The position numbers and the translations under genes are program-made. From Paracoccaceae bacterium (GTDB lineage: Bacteria > Pseudomonadota > Alphaproteobacteria > Rhodobacterales > Rhodobacteraceae), in assembly GCA_902632125.1 (NCBI GenBank), contig CACPBQ010000016.1, forward strand, positions 1 to 41,439: 41,439 nucleotides of DNA, read 5' to 3'. Shown here one piece after another: positions 17,309 to 24,892 of the stretch (position 1 is its first letter; the number at the start of each line of letters is the position of its first letter). A model generated the notes under the pieces. The model searched no databases, was not told the origin of the DNA, and worked only from the letters and a program-made list of their open reading frames with translations.

Positions 17309-18121
17309 TCATGAATTTAATAGCTCCAGAGCATTTTTGTGTACTTTTTCGTTTGATGCTGCAACTATGCGCCCTCCATTGCTGGCAGGTTTTCCATCCC
17401 AATTTGTAACAATGCCGCCGGCTGCCTCGATGACGCAAGCCGGCGCTTGAATATCATAGATACTCAATCCTGCTTCAATGACGAGGTCAGCAGTGCCCAT
17501 TGCCACAAGAGCATACCCGTAGCAATCAAGACCATACCGCGTGAGTTTAGCATTTTGGGAAACCCTTTCGAAGGCTTTCTTATCTTTTTCAGTTCCAATT
17601 TCTGGGAAAGTAGAAAGTAAAATTGCACTCTCTATTTTCTCAACATTGCTAGTATTCAGTTTTATTCTTTTTCCACTTTTTCTGTACTCAGACAGTCCAA
17701 GCCCTCCAAAAAATCTTTCTCCGATATATGGTTGATCTATAATTCCAAAGATTGCTCCTGTGCCTACCTTTTCCACCGAAATAAGCACACCCCAAGTAGG
17801 AGCACCTGCAATGAAGGCACGAGTGCCATCTATTGGATCCAACACCCATCGATACAAACTTTCACCCTTTAATTCGCCATACTCTTCACCAAAAACACTA
17901 TCAGTTGGCCGCAGTCTCTTTAGTTCATTTATCATAGCTTTTTCAGCAATTTTATCCGCATCAGTCACAGGATCAAAACTTTGAAAACTTTTGTTTTCTG
18001 TGATTAACAAATCCGATCTAAAGCGAGGGAGTATAACTCGCCTTGCAGCATCCGCTAAAGCATTTGCAGTATCGATTATACTCTTGGTTTCTGCAATCGT
18101 TACACTCGGAATGTTGGACAT
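17309..18121 (-). CDS. hisN: histidinol-phosphatase, inositol-monophosphatase type
   Basis: Dephosphorylates L-histidinol phosphate, the penultimate step of histidine synthesis, in organisms using the IMPase-fold enzyme. The 270 residues show the metal-site motifs of the family: FDPVTDADKIAEKAM (near 48-62), GEEYGE (78-83), DPIDGTRAFIAG (95-106) and, near the C-terminus, YDIQAPACVIEAAGG with the metal-binding Asp. The TRAFIAGAP variant after DPIDG is what I associate with HisN rather than inositol monophosphatase (which usually has DPLDGT-NF). It lies alone, 103 bp upstream of 5-FCL and divergent from the quinone oxidoreductase gene. Confidence 0.88.
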   Translation of the reverse strand: MSNIPSVTIAETKSIIDTANALADAARRVILPRFRSDLLITENKSFQSFDPVTDADKIAEKAMINELKRLRPTDSVFGEEYGELKGESLYRWVLDPIDGTRAFIAGAPTWGVLISVEKVGTGAIFGIIDQPYIGERFFGGLGLSEYRKSGKRIKLNTSNVEKIESAILLSTFPEIGTEKDKKAFERVSQNAKLTRYGLDCYGYALVAMGTADLVIEAGLSIYDIQAPACVIEAAGGIVTNWDGKPASNGGRIVAASNEKVHKNALELLNS

Positions 18122-18182
18122 AAGGCACCTTTTCTTGGACGATAATTAGCAAAAAAAGTGGGCTGTAACAAACAGTTGTTTT

Positions 18183-18199
18183 TTTCTTTATTAAAGAAA
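18183..18199. promoter_or_regulatory. perfect palindrome in hisN / oxidoreductase divergent region
   Basis: TTTCTTTA, one central T, TAAAGAAA: an 8+1+8 perfect inverted repeat in the 177-bp space between the divergent hisN and quinone oxidoreductase genes. A second short inverted repeat, AACAA-ACAG-TTGTT, lies at 18167-18180, and a run of nine T at 18227-18235. This looks like an operator-type arrangement, but the stretch is AT-rich and chance is not excluded. Confidence 0.35.
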
Positions 18200-18298
18200 T
18201 CTTTTTTAAAGCCTAAATCAATAAGCTTTTTTTTTCATGATTAAAAAGTTATATCTTTTCCACCAATCTAAATTTCCAATGTGAGTTAGGATGAAATA

Positions 18299-19267
18299 TT
18301 GAAGGCATTTCAAGTTACCAATTTTGACAAAAATCCCACCATTGAAAACATTCCAGAGCCAAATCCAAAACCAAACCAGGTTAGATTAAAAATAATGTCG
18401 TGTGGATTAAACTTTGCAGACATACTTTTGATAAATGGGACATATCAAGAGACTCCACCACTTCCTTTTGTTCTTGGTATGGAAGTATCTGGAGTAGTAG
18501 ACGCTTTAGGTTCAAATGTTAATAAATTTGCAATTGGTGATAGAGTTGCTGTTTTTGGCGGACACGGGGGCTTGGCTGAGTATGGCTGCTTCGATGTTTC
18601 AAGATGTGTTAAACTTATTAGCGAAATGAATTTCGACGATGCTGCTGCTTTTCAGATAGCTTATGGTACAAGTCATTTAGCCCTTGGATACAAGGCTCAG
18701 ACCAAACCAGGTGATACATTACTTGTACTCGGAGCCTCTGGGGGCGTCGGACTGACGGCGGTTCAATTAGGAAAGCTGATGGGCGCGCGTGTTGTCGGTG
18801 TGGCGCGTGGTACCGAAAAAATGGAAATTGTTAAAAAAGAGGGCGCAGATTACGTTTTCGATGCAGACGATCCTAATTTAATTTCCCACTTGAAAGAACT
18901 TGGTGGTATCGACGTTGTTTACGATGCTGTCGGCGGGGACCAATTTAAATCGGCTTTCAAATCATGCAATCCAGAAGCCAGAATAATTTTAATTGGTTTT
19001 GCAAGTGGTAATTTACCACAGTTAAAAGCTAATCATTTATTGGTAAAAAATATTACTGTTCACGGATTTTATTGGGGAGGCTTTTTACAATTTAAGCCGA
19101 ACGTAGTTACAGAAAGTTTAAAACAACTTTTTGAATGGTATGAAGCTGATCGGATAAAACCGTACATCAGCCATAAATTTACGTTAGATCAAGCAGAGGA
19201 CGCACTTAATTTATTAAAAAATCGAAAATCAACAGGAAAAGTTGTAGTTAAAATTCAAGAAAGTTAA
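18299..19267 (+). CDS. NADPH:quinone oxidoreductase family protein (zinc-free MDR)
   Basis: A 322-residue medium-chain dehydrogenase/reductase of the quinone oxidoreductase group, reducing quinones or enones with NADPH. The GroES-like N-domain has CGLNFADILLINGTYQ and PLPFVLGMEVSGVVDALG; the nucleotide-binding domain has LGASGGVGLTAVQLGKLMGA (about 146-165) then RVVGVARG. The Cys and His zinc ligands of alcohol dehydrogenases are absent. The start is TTG at 18299 with AGGA 8 bases upstream; no in-frame ATG fits the family beginning MKAFQVTNF. An out-of-frame ATG-AAA-TAT-TGA at 18291 overlaps this start and could affect initiation. The gene diverges from hisN and stands about 100 bp before the Bax-inhibitor gene. 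Confidence 0.9.
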   Translation: MKAFQVTNFDKNPTIENIPEPNPKPNQVRLKIMSCGLNFADILLINGTYQETPPLPFVLGMEVSGVVDALGSNVNKFAIGDRVAVFGGHGGLAEYGCFDVSRCVKLISEMNFDDAAAFQIAYGTSHLALGYKAQTKPGDTLLVLGASGGVGLTAVQLGKLMGARVVGVARGTEKMEIVKKEGADYVFDADDPNLISHLKELGGIDVVYDAVGGDQFKSAFKSCNPEARIILIGFASGNLPQLKANHLLVKNITVHGFYWGGFLQFKPNVVTESLKQLFEWYEADRIKPYISHKFTLDQAEDALNLLKNRKSTGKVVVKIQES

Positions 19268-19306
19268 AAATTTAGTCGATTTCGTCAAGTTTTACTCAAT
19301 AATGGG

Positions 19307-19340
19307 TTGAAAATTTCAAAGAGTTTACCAATATTATAAT
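19307..19340 (+). promoter_or_regulatory. possible promoter of the Bax-inhibitor-1 gene
   Basis: A perfect TATAAT sits at 19335-19340, with the overlapping TATTAT at 19332-19337. The best upstream partner is TTGAAA at 19307-19312, 19 bp before TATTAT. The spacing is on the long side, so this is a tentative call supported mainly by the -10. Confidence 0.35.
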
Positions 19341-19372
19341 CAATCAACTAATCCTTGTTTCTGGAGGTATTA

Positions 19373-20149
19373 ATGGCAGAATTTGAAACAACACGCTCGG
19401 TGTCAGGCGCTCGAGCTAGTCAGATTGACGAGGGCCTACGGGCTCATATGAATAAAGTCTACGGTACTATGTCCGTAGGAATGATTATTACAGCTTTAGC
19501 GGCTTGGGCTATTTCCGGCTTAGCAACAACAACAGATCCAGCTCTTGCGGTGGGTCAGATGCAAAATGGAACGATGCTCACAGGTTTGGGTGCTACAATT
19601 TATACTTCACCATTACGTTGGGTGATTATGTTTGCACCTCTTCTTATGATTTTTGGTTTTGGTGCCGTCATGAGAAGATCCACGGCGCAAGCAGCACAAC
19701 TGTTTTTCTATGTGTTTGCTACTTTAATCGGGGTGTCCTTGAGTTCAATTTTTATTTTTTATACCACTTTTTCAATAACTCAGACATTCTTGGTCACAGC
19801 AATTGCCTTTGCTGGGTTATCATTGTGGGGTTATACAACAAAAAAAGATATTTCCGGCTGGGGGTCATTCCTCATTATGGGAGTTATCGGTCTGATCGTG
19901 GCAATGATTATAAACATATTCATCGGTTCAGGCATGATGATGATGATCATATCAATGTTGGGAGTTCTGATCTTTGCTGGTCTGACTGCTTACGATACGC
20001 AAAACATAAAGAACATGTATGTAGCTCATGCCCATCATGGAGACACAGAGTGGTTGGATAAATCAGCAATTCACGGTGCATTAAGTTTGTACCTGGACTT
20101 CTTAAACATGTTCCAGTTTCTGTTGATGTTTATGGGAAACTCGGAGTAA
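19373..20149 (+). CDS. Bax inhibitor-1 / YccA family membrane protein
   Basis: A 258-residue protein with seven predicted membrane helices of the TMBIM/Bax-inhibitor-1 family (YccA, YbhL). Landmarks are LRAHMNKVYGTMSVGMIITA at the first helix, LSSIFIFYTTFSITQTFLVTA, GYTTKKDISGWGSFL, and the terminal ITGAAYDTQ-like motif, here FAGLTAYDTQNIKNMY, which contains the conserved Asp of the putative calcium-leak gate. Structural work on a bacterial homologue indicates a pH-gated calcium leak; YccA modulates FtsH. The ATG at 19373 is chosen: GGAGG lies 6 bases upstream and the family starts MAEFxTxRS; a TTG at 19355 is also in frame. A bidirectional terminator follows. Confidence 0.93.
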   Translation: MAEFETTRSVSGARASQIDEGLRAHMNKVYGTMSVGMIITALAAWAISGLATTTDPALAVGQMQNGTMLTGLGATIYTSPLRWVIMFAPLLMIFGFGAVMRRSTAQAAQLFFYVFATLIGVSLSSIFIFYTTFSITQTFLVTAIAFAGLSLWGYTTKKDISGWGSFLIMGVIGLIVAMIINIFIGSGMMMMIISMLGVLIFAGLTAYDTQNIKNMYVAHAHHGDTEWLDKSAIHGALSLYLDFLNMFQFLLMFMGNSE

Positions 20150-20191
20150 ATCAAACAAGTCATTAATCATTTTAATGACTTTATATGAAAT

Positions 20192-20221
20192 AAAAAAGGC
20201 CGCTGTAGAGCGGCTTTTTTT
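20192..20221. terminator. bidirectional rho-independent terminator
   Basis: GCCGC (20199-20203), loop TGTAGA, GCGGC (20210-20214), flanked by a run of seven A on the left and seven T on the right. The symmetry lets it terminate both the Bax-inhibitor gene (+) and rpmG (-), which converge here. Confidence 0.92.
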
Positions 20222-20231
20222 AATAAATTAG

Positions 20232-20399
20232 TTACTTAATTTTTCCCTCTTTATACTCAACATGTTTTCGAGCAACGGGATCATATTTACGAACAACCAT
20301 CTTATCAGTCATCGTACGAGCATTTTTTTTCGTCACATAAAAGTGGCCGGTTCCAGCGCTTGAATTGAGGCGGATCTTAATCGTTGTAGGCTTAGCCAT
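20232..20399 (-). CDS. rpmG: 50S ribosomal protein L33
   Basis: A 55-codon gene on the reverse strand, [20 protein letters not shown], then [20 protein letters not shown] and [15 protein letters not shown]. It has the L33 landmarks TIKIRLxSSAGTGxFYVTKKN and the closing KYDP-ARKHVxYKExKIK. L33 is a small zinc-ribbon-fold protein near the ribosomal E site; this copy lacks the paired Cys residues, so it is the zinc-independent (C-minus) form, as is usual in alphaproteobacteria. AGGAG lies 8 bases before the ATG. It has its own promoter-like sequence upstream and ends at the shared terminator at 20192-20221. Confidence 0.97.
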   Translation of the reverse strand: MAKPTTIKIRLNSSAGTGHFYVTKKNARTMTDKMVVRKYDPVARKHVEYKEGKIK

Positions 20400-20455
20400 A
20401 ATTTAACTCCTGCGATAGGCCGTTTAATCGACCAACTAATATAATTAAGGCTTGC

Positions 20456-20483
20456 CTTTTAAACAAGCCACGTGCCAAGTCAA
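20456..20483 (-). promoter_or_regulatory. probable rpmG promoter with inverted repeat
   Basis: On the reverse strand TTGACT (20483-20478) is followed after 16 bases by TAAAAG (20461-20456), a good -35 and a fair -10, about 57 bases before the rpmG ATG. An inverted repeat, GGCTTG (20449-20454) and CAAGCC (20464-20469), straddles the -10 and could be an operator. Confidence 0.55.
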
Positions 20484-20525
20484 CAGTTAGAAATTGAAAA
20501 TTTAAACTGCTACCAATAAAATAAA

Positions 20526-20899
20526 GTGCGGATGGCCTATAAGCCGGATTCTGTCCCAAGGCATCAAACCTCGTGGATGATCATTCATCTAAAGTCTGTA
20601 TTACTACAAACCCTATAGCTGCCTACCCGAACCTAACTCCAAAGCAAAGTAGAAGGCCTTTTCAAGCTTTCAAACAGGTTCCTATTCGGCATTGCTCCCG
20701 GTGGGGCTTGCCATGCAGATCTTGTTACCAAAACCTCGGTGGGCTCTTACCCCACCCTTTCACCCTTACCCGAAAAACGGGCGGTTTACTTTCTGTTGCG
20801 CTTTCCGTCGGGTTACCCCGCCCGGGCATTACCCGGCACCGCTGCTTTGAGGAGTCCGGACTTTCCTCGAGTATACTCGCGACCATCCAGCCATCCGCA
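20526..20899 (-). ncRNA. rnpB: RNase P RNA component, class A
   Basis: Catalytic RNA that with RnpA removes 5' leaders from tRNA precursors. On the reverse strand the 5' end ATGCGGATGGCTGG pairs with the 3' end GGCCATCCGCA to form P1. The universally conserved CR-I block GAGGAAAGTCCGGACTCC follows near the 5' end. The 3' part has the CR-V-type block ACAGAATCCGGCTTATAG, and GC-rich P3/P12-like stems fill the interior, which is far more GC-rich than the flanking DNA. About 374 nt, normal for bacterial type A. Apparent reading frames across it (for example 20573-20902 +) are shadows. The ends are good to a few bases. A T-rich stretch follows the 3' end. Confidence 0.96.
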
Positions 20900-20906
20900 T
20901 GAATTG

Positions 20907-20935
20907 GAACTATTGTGAATTTGATGAATCGTCAA
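20907..20935 (-). promoter_or_regulatory. candidate rnpB promoter inside the amidase gene
   Basis: On the reverse strand TTGACG (20935-20930), a 17-base spacer, then TAGTTC (20912-20907), then 6 bases to the predicted 5' nucleotide of the RNase P RNA. The -35 is strong and the -10 weak. The first three bases of the -10 are the TAG stop codon of the amidase gene. Confidence 0.5.
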
Positions 20936-21596
20936 TATTAAAAGAATTAGCAAATTTTTGCATTAACGCACAGTCATATCCGTCGAATTCTCCGGTAAAG
21001 TTCGGCCGGCAACGATTCCTAAAAGTTCTTAGTATATCTTCAAAATTAGCATCTGGGTCAAAACCGGTACGTTTTGCTTGATTTAGAAATAATTGTTTAT
21101 CACACCCCATTGGGGCACTTACTTCAGGAAACAAGGCAACCCCGTAATTCGCAAGTTTTTTCCAGTTAAACCATCTGCCAGGATCAGATTTGCGAGAGGG
21201 AGCAATATCAGAATGGCCTAAGACATTTTTGGGGTTAATTTTATGTACTTCAAGAAGATGCTGCAACAGCATTATTAAACTCTTTATTTGCACCTCTGGA
21301 AATTGCTCATTACCTGAATTAACAAGCTCTATTCCAATTGATCGAGAATTAAGATCTTTGTAACCTCGCCAATATGATTTTCCCGCATGCCAAGCACGTT
21401 TATTTTCATCAACAAGCTGATAGCAAGTACCGAACATATCGATAAGAAAGTGACAAGAAACTTCATGAACTGGATCGCACAGTCTTTCCAGAGACTTTTT
21501 GGTGCTCATTGCAGTATAATGCAAAATAATGAAATCAATTTCAGTACCAGCCCTACGGAAACCATAATTCGGAGAGGGATGTTTTACGAATTCCAT
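20910..21596 (-). CDS. N-acetylmuramoyl-L-alanine amidase (Amidase_2, AmpD/AmiD-like)
   Basis: Zinc amidase cutting the bond between N-acetylmuramic acid and L-Ala in murein or its turnover products. The 228 residues contain the Amidase_2 zinc ligands His26 (FIILHYTAM), His128 (VLGHSDIAP) and Asp138 (SDPGRWFNW), plus RAWHAGKSYW and RSIGIELVN. No signal peptide is present, so it should act in the cytoplasm like AmpD unless exported otherwise. The last ~50 residues (LRTFRNRCRPNFTGEFDGYD) resemble the peptidoglycan-binding-like tail seen in this family. The stop lies only 10 bp before rnpB. The upstream lipoprotein gene ends 6 bp before its ATG, suggesting cotranscription with the gatCA run. Confidence 0.9.
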   Translation of the reverse strand: MEFVKHPSPNYGFRRAGTEIDFIILHYTAMSTKKSLERLCDPVHEVSCHFLIDMFGTCYQLVDENKRAWHAGKSYWRGYKDLNSRSIGIELVNSGNEQFPEVQIKSLIMLLQHLLEVHKINPKNVLGHSDIAPSRKSDPGRWFNWKKLANYGVALFPEVSAPMGCDKQLFLNQAKRTGFDPDANFEDILRTFRNRCRPNFTGEFDGYDCALMQKFANSFNIDDSSNSQ

Positions 21597-21602
21597 AAAA
21601 AA

Positions 21603-22397
21603 TTAGTTATTTTCTTTTAAAACGCTTCTGAAAGGCTCGGGGTCCCAATAGCAAGCAAAGCCGTCCCCATCTGGGTCAATGCCCTTTGGATCAGATTTTG
21701 GACCACCCCAAACAAGAAATGCCTCTTGAGCTGCACTTTGTGAAGAATACTTAGCACAATTCCAGTCAAATCGAGTTTTACTTGCAAATGGTCGTGAATA
21801 TAGCTGAGTACCAACGGGATTTGTAGTCTTTATAGCAAATTCTACTATGCTCGGAATATTTGAGCCAGGCCGCCTAGGAAGAGAGGTAGGTTCAATCAGC
21901 ACATACATTGCCCGATTATTTTCTATACGAGCAGCATCACTCTCAATCGATTGGCGTTCAGAAACAGCTTCGAAATCATTTTCATCCGACAATCTTGTCG
22001 TATCTAGCTCTGCAACTTCCTGATTTTCATCAGCAGTGATTACTGGTTCCTCTTCAAGAATATCGCCCAAAATTTCAGCTATAACAGGATCTGTATTATT
22101 TATACTCTCTTGTGCAGAACCTATTCTTTGATTTTGTGTAGATGATGATTTTCTAAAATTTTGTATATTTTCTTTCAAATTTTGTGCGCCTTGAGTAATT
22201 CGTTGCGTATCTATATTTCGAATATTTTCTCTCAAATTTTGCGCACCTTGAGTGATTTGTTGCGTGTCTATATTTCTAACATTTTCTCTCAAATTTTGCG
22301 CACCTTGAGTGATTTGTTGGGTATTTATTGTGGGTTCACAGCCACCTGAAATAATTAAGATCATCAAATAGAGGGGAAAGTTATGTGATTTCAACAT
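21603..22397 (-). CDS. repeat-containing lipoprotein with C-terminal excalibur-like domain
   Basis: A 264-residue predicted lipoprotein. The ATG at 22397 lies 4 bp after the gatA stop and gives a short signal peptide, MLKSHNFPLYLMILIISGGC, with Cys20 as the likely lipidated residue (lipobox SGGC, somewhat atypical). Three tandem 19-residue repeats with core ITQGAQNLRENxRNID occupy residues 26-82, followed by an acidic, low-complexity linker rich in Glu, Asp and Ser (about 95-185). The C-terminus has NCAKYSSQSAAQEAFLVWGG and DPDGDGFACYWDP, an excalibur-type putative calcium-binding motif. I know similar short excalibur lipoproteins in Rhodobacterales, but no function. An in-frame start at 22475 inside gatA is rejected because it lacks a signal peptide. 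Confidence 0.8.
   Translation of the reverse strand: MLKSHNFPLYLMILIISGGCEPTINTQQITQGAQNLRENVRNIDTQQITQGAQNLRENIRNIDTQRITQGAQNLKENIQNFRKSSSTQNQRIGSAQESINNTDPVIAEILGDILEEEPVITADENQEVAELDTTRLSDENDFEAVSERQSIESDAARIENNRAMYVLIEPTSLPRRPGSNIPSIVEFAIKTTNPVGTQLYSRPFASKTRFDWNCAKYSSQSAAQEAFLVWGGPKSDPKGIDPDGDGFACYWDPEPFRSVLKENN
22152..22322 (-). repeat. three tandem 57-bp coding repeats in the lipoprotein gene
   Basis: Three head-to-tail 57-bp units encode TQQITQGAQNLRENVRNID, TQQITQGAQNLRENIRNID and TQRITQGAQNLKENIQNFR. The first two units are nearly identical in DNA and the third has drifted. The heptad-like spacing of hydrophobic residues suggests short amphipathic helices. Confidence 0.9.
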
Positions 22398-22401
22398 CGG
22401 A

Positions 22402-23883
22402 CTACCACCATTTTGATGGCTTGGAGGAAAAACCCGCAGACTGCTCCAAAGAGTATGCAATATTAAGCATTTCACCCTCTTCCCAAGGCCTACCTATTAC
22501 TTGAAGGCCTAATGGTAACCCAGATTTATCAACGCCTGCAGGTACCGAGACCCCAGGAAGGCCTGCTAAATTTACTGTTACTGTGAATACATCATTTAAG
22601 TACATTTGCACAGGATCTGCATCTGACATCTCCCCTAATCCAAAAGCAGCAGATGGCGTAGTTGGTGTCAAAATAGCATCAACACCATCTGCAAATACTT
22701 CATCAAAATCCTTTTTAATCAGTGTTCTAACTCTACGAGCTCTATTGTAGTATGCATCATAGAAACCAGCCGACAGAACGTAAGTTCCAATCATCACGCG
22801 CCTTTTTACCTCAGAGCCAAAGCCCTCAGAACGCGTCTTTTCATACATTTCGTTTATGCCATCTCCTGATGACAAGGCCGCTCTTCGGCCATATCGAACA
22901 CCATCATAGCGGGCTAAATTTGAGGAAGCCTCAGCTGGAGCAATGACGTAATATGCAGGCAAGGCATATTTTGTATGCGGTAATGATATATTTACAATTT
23001 TAGCACCTGCCTGACGCAGCATTTCAGTGCCATCTGACCATAGCTTTTCTATTTCACTGGGCATACCATCTAATCGATACTCCTCAGGGATACCTATTCT
23101 TTTACCTTTGATGTCACCAGTTAACATAGCTTCAAAGTTCGGAACTTCTATATTAGCAGAAGTACTGTCTTTTGGATCATTTCCTGCCATAGCCCCCAAC
23201 ATAATTGCACCATCACGCACTGTCTTTGTCATCGGACCGGCCTGATCCAGCGAGCTAGCAAACGCAATTACCCCCCAGCGTGAACAACGGCCATACGTGG
23301 GTTTTATTCCAACTATGCCGGTAAAGGCTGCTGGCTGTCTAATTGATCCACCAGTATCGGTGCCAGTAGCCCCTAAACATAAATCAGCAGCAACTGCAGC
23401 AGCTGACCCTCCTGATGAACCTCCAGGCGTTAATTCACGCTCATCAATTTTCCACGGGTTAATAGCATTCCCATAAACGGAGGTTTCATTGGAGCTACCC
23501 ATTGCAAACTCATCCATGTTAAGTTTGCCCAACATAACTGTTCCATTATCGATAAGGTTCTGGCTCACAGTACTTTCGTATTCGGGTTTGAAATTTTCCA
23601 AAATGCGACTACCTGCCTGGCTTTCAACACCTTTTGTGCAAAAAAGATCTTTTATCCCCAAAGGGATCCCGCAGAGGTCAGGAGCGTTTTCTCTTTTGAG
23701 CCGCTCATCAGCACACTTTGCCTGCTCTATGGCGAGTTCTGGGGTTTTATGGACAAAGGCACCTAGGGCGTTTGCTGCATCTATAGCAGATAGACAACTA
23801 TTTGTTAATTCAAGAGAAGATATTTCCTTTGATTTCAACTTATCTCGTGCTTCAGAAATCGTAAGACTGTTTAAGTTTGCCAT
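22402..23883 (-). CDS. gatA: Asp/Glu-tRNA amidotransferase subunit A
   Basis: Glutaminase subunit of GatCAB, which releases ammonia from Gln to convert Glu-tRNA(Gln) and Asp-tRNA(Asn) to the amidated forms. The 493 residues have the amidase-signature catalytic triad Lys78 ([10 protein letters not shown]), Ser156 (GGSSGGS) and Ser180 ([14 protein letters not shown]). Other landmarks are [13 protein letters not shown] and [12 protein letters not shown]. The ATG overlaps the gatC stop by one base (TAATG), so the two are translationally coupled. gatB is not adjacent and must be elsewhere. Immediately downstream is the lipoprotein gene. Confidence 0.97.
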   Translation of the reverse strand: MANLNSLTISEARDKLKSKEISSLELTNSCLSAIDAANALGAFVHKTPELAIEQAKCADERLKRENAPDLCGIPLGIKDLFCTKGVESQAGSRILENFKPEYESTVSQNLIDNGTVMLGKLNMDEFAMGSSNETSVYGNAINPWKIDERELTPGGSSGGSAAAVAADLCLGATGTDTGGSIRQPAAFTGIVGIKPTYGRCSRWGVIAFASSLDQAGPMTKTVRDGAIMLGAMAGNDPKDSTSANIEVPNFEAMLTGDIKGKRIGIPEEYRLDGMPSEIEKLWSDGTEMLRQAGAKIVNISLPHTKYALPAYYVIAPAEASSNLARYDGVRYGRRAALSSGDGINEMYEKTRSEGFGSEVKRRVMIGTYVLSAGFYDAYYNRARRVRTLIKKDFDEVFADGVDAILTPTTPSAAFGLGEMSDADPVQMYLNDVFTVTVNLAGLPGVSVPAGVDKSGLPLGLQVIGRPWEEGEMLNIAYSLEQSAGFSSKPSKWW

Positions 23884-24170
23884 TACTCCACAACCTTTGG
23901 CACAGCGTAAAAACCCTCTCTGGAGAGAGGAGCATTTTTTAGTACAGAAGTTTGTTTATCGCCATCAGTAATATTATCGCGACGACGTATTAACTGCTGT
24001 GGAGTAACTGATGTCATTGGTTCAATGCCTTCAACATCAACTTCATTCAGCTGCCCAATGAAGCCTAAGATATCATTAAACTCTTTAACCAAAGCTTTTA
24101 GATCTTGGCTTTCAACTTTAATGCGGGCGAGTTTCGCGACCTTAGCTGCTGTATTCTCATCAATCGACAT
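23883..24170 (-). CDS. gatC: Asp/Glu-tRNA amidotransferase subunit C
   Basis: Small (95 residues) subunit that stabilises the GatA-GatB interface. Typical features are [17 protein letters not shown] at the N-terminus, the central [20 protein letters not shown] segment, then [19 protein letters not shown] and the closing [16 protein letters not shown], which wraps around GatA. GGAG lies 8 bases before the ATG. It precedes gatA with a one-base overlap and follows the ceramidase-like gene after 27 bp. Confidence 0.97.
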   Translation of the reverse strand: MSIDENTAAKVAKLARIKVESQDLKALVKEFNDILGFIGQLNEVDVEGIEPMTSVTPQQLIRRRDNITDGDKQTSVLKNAPLSREGFYAVPKVVE

Positions 24171-24197
24171 ACGGAAACTCCATTTTTATTGATTGGT

Positions 24198-24854
24198 TTA
24201 ACGCCCTAGAGAGTAACCTGCAAGCATATGTCTTCTTAAAATTTCTATCATCCACGATAGCATAAGAGCATTCAAAATATGCCAAATAAAATGAGTTCCT
24301 ACTGATAATATTGAACAAATTGGTTCATCAATAGTCCTGAAAACAATAGATATGCATAAAACAGCTGCCCCAATAAATAAACCGCGAGATAAAGTTGGTT
24401 CTGACTTACGTAATAAACCTGAGTAAATAAATATCAAAATTACTACGGGATAATAATGCACAGATGAACCTAAAAAAGTTATATTTGACAGAACACTCAC
24501 GACTAAAAATTGATACGGAAAAAATAATATTAATCCCAAAATACTTAACATTTTTGACCAAGCCAGGAATCTGAGATTTGCAATAAAAATATAAGTCACT
24601 ATGAAAATAAGAATTGCTGTGACATCTAAAATGGCTGACCAAGTTTGCCCAAAGGTATGAAAAAGAAAAGAGCCGCACCCAATTGAAAATAAAAGAAAGG
24701 CTAATATTCTGCCTTCAACCAGATTTTTACATCTTAGCCACATAATAATGGCAGCTATAATGAACGCCACGTTTGTAACCGCGTTTATTGGTTCAGCCCA
24801 TATACTGATGTCCAACCGCTCACAGTAAATATCAATTGGTTTGAATAAATCCAT
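24198..24854 (-). CDS. ceramidase-like (alkaline ceramidase/CREST family) membrane protein
   Basis: A 218-residue protein with about seven predicted membrane helices. The alkaline ceramidase superfamily pattern is visible: DIYCERLDISIWAEPINAVT at the N-terminus (Glu and Asn conserved), GCGSFLFHTFGQTWSAILDV in the middle (the S-x3-H and D of the metal site), and SVGTHFIWHILNALML near the C-terminus (H-x3-H). These Ser, His and Asp residues form the zinc site in CREST hydrolases. In bacteria without sphingolipids the substrate is unclear, so the biochemical role is not assigned. It lies upstream of gatC on the same strand. AT content is a little higher than in its neighbours. Confidence 0.8.
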   Translation of the reverse strand: MDLFKPIDIYCERLDISIWAEPINAVTNVAFIIAAIIMWLRCKNLVEGRILAFLLFSIGCGSFLFHTFGQTWSAILDVTAILIFIVTYIFIANLRFLAWSKMLSILGLILFFPYQFLVVSVLSNITFLGSSVHYYPVVILIFIYSGLLRKSEPTLSRGLFIGAAVLCISIVFRTIDEPICSILSVGTHFIWHILNALMLSWMIEILRRHMLAGYSLGR

Positions 24855-24892
24855 ATAAACTCTTAAAAGTCTTAATTAAATAAATAGGTAAT

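Noticed and set aside
20573-20902. Plus-strand reading frame of 109 codons
   Set aside because: Falls in the RNase P RNA gene on the other strand; conserved RNA blocks explain the sequence.
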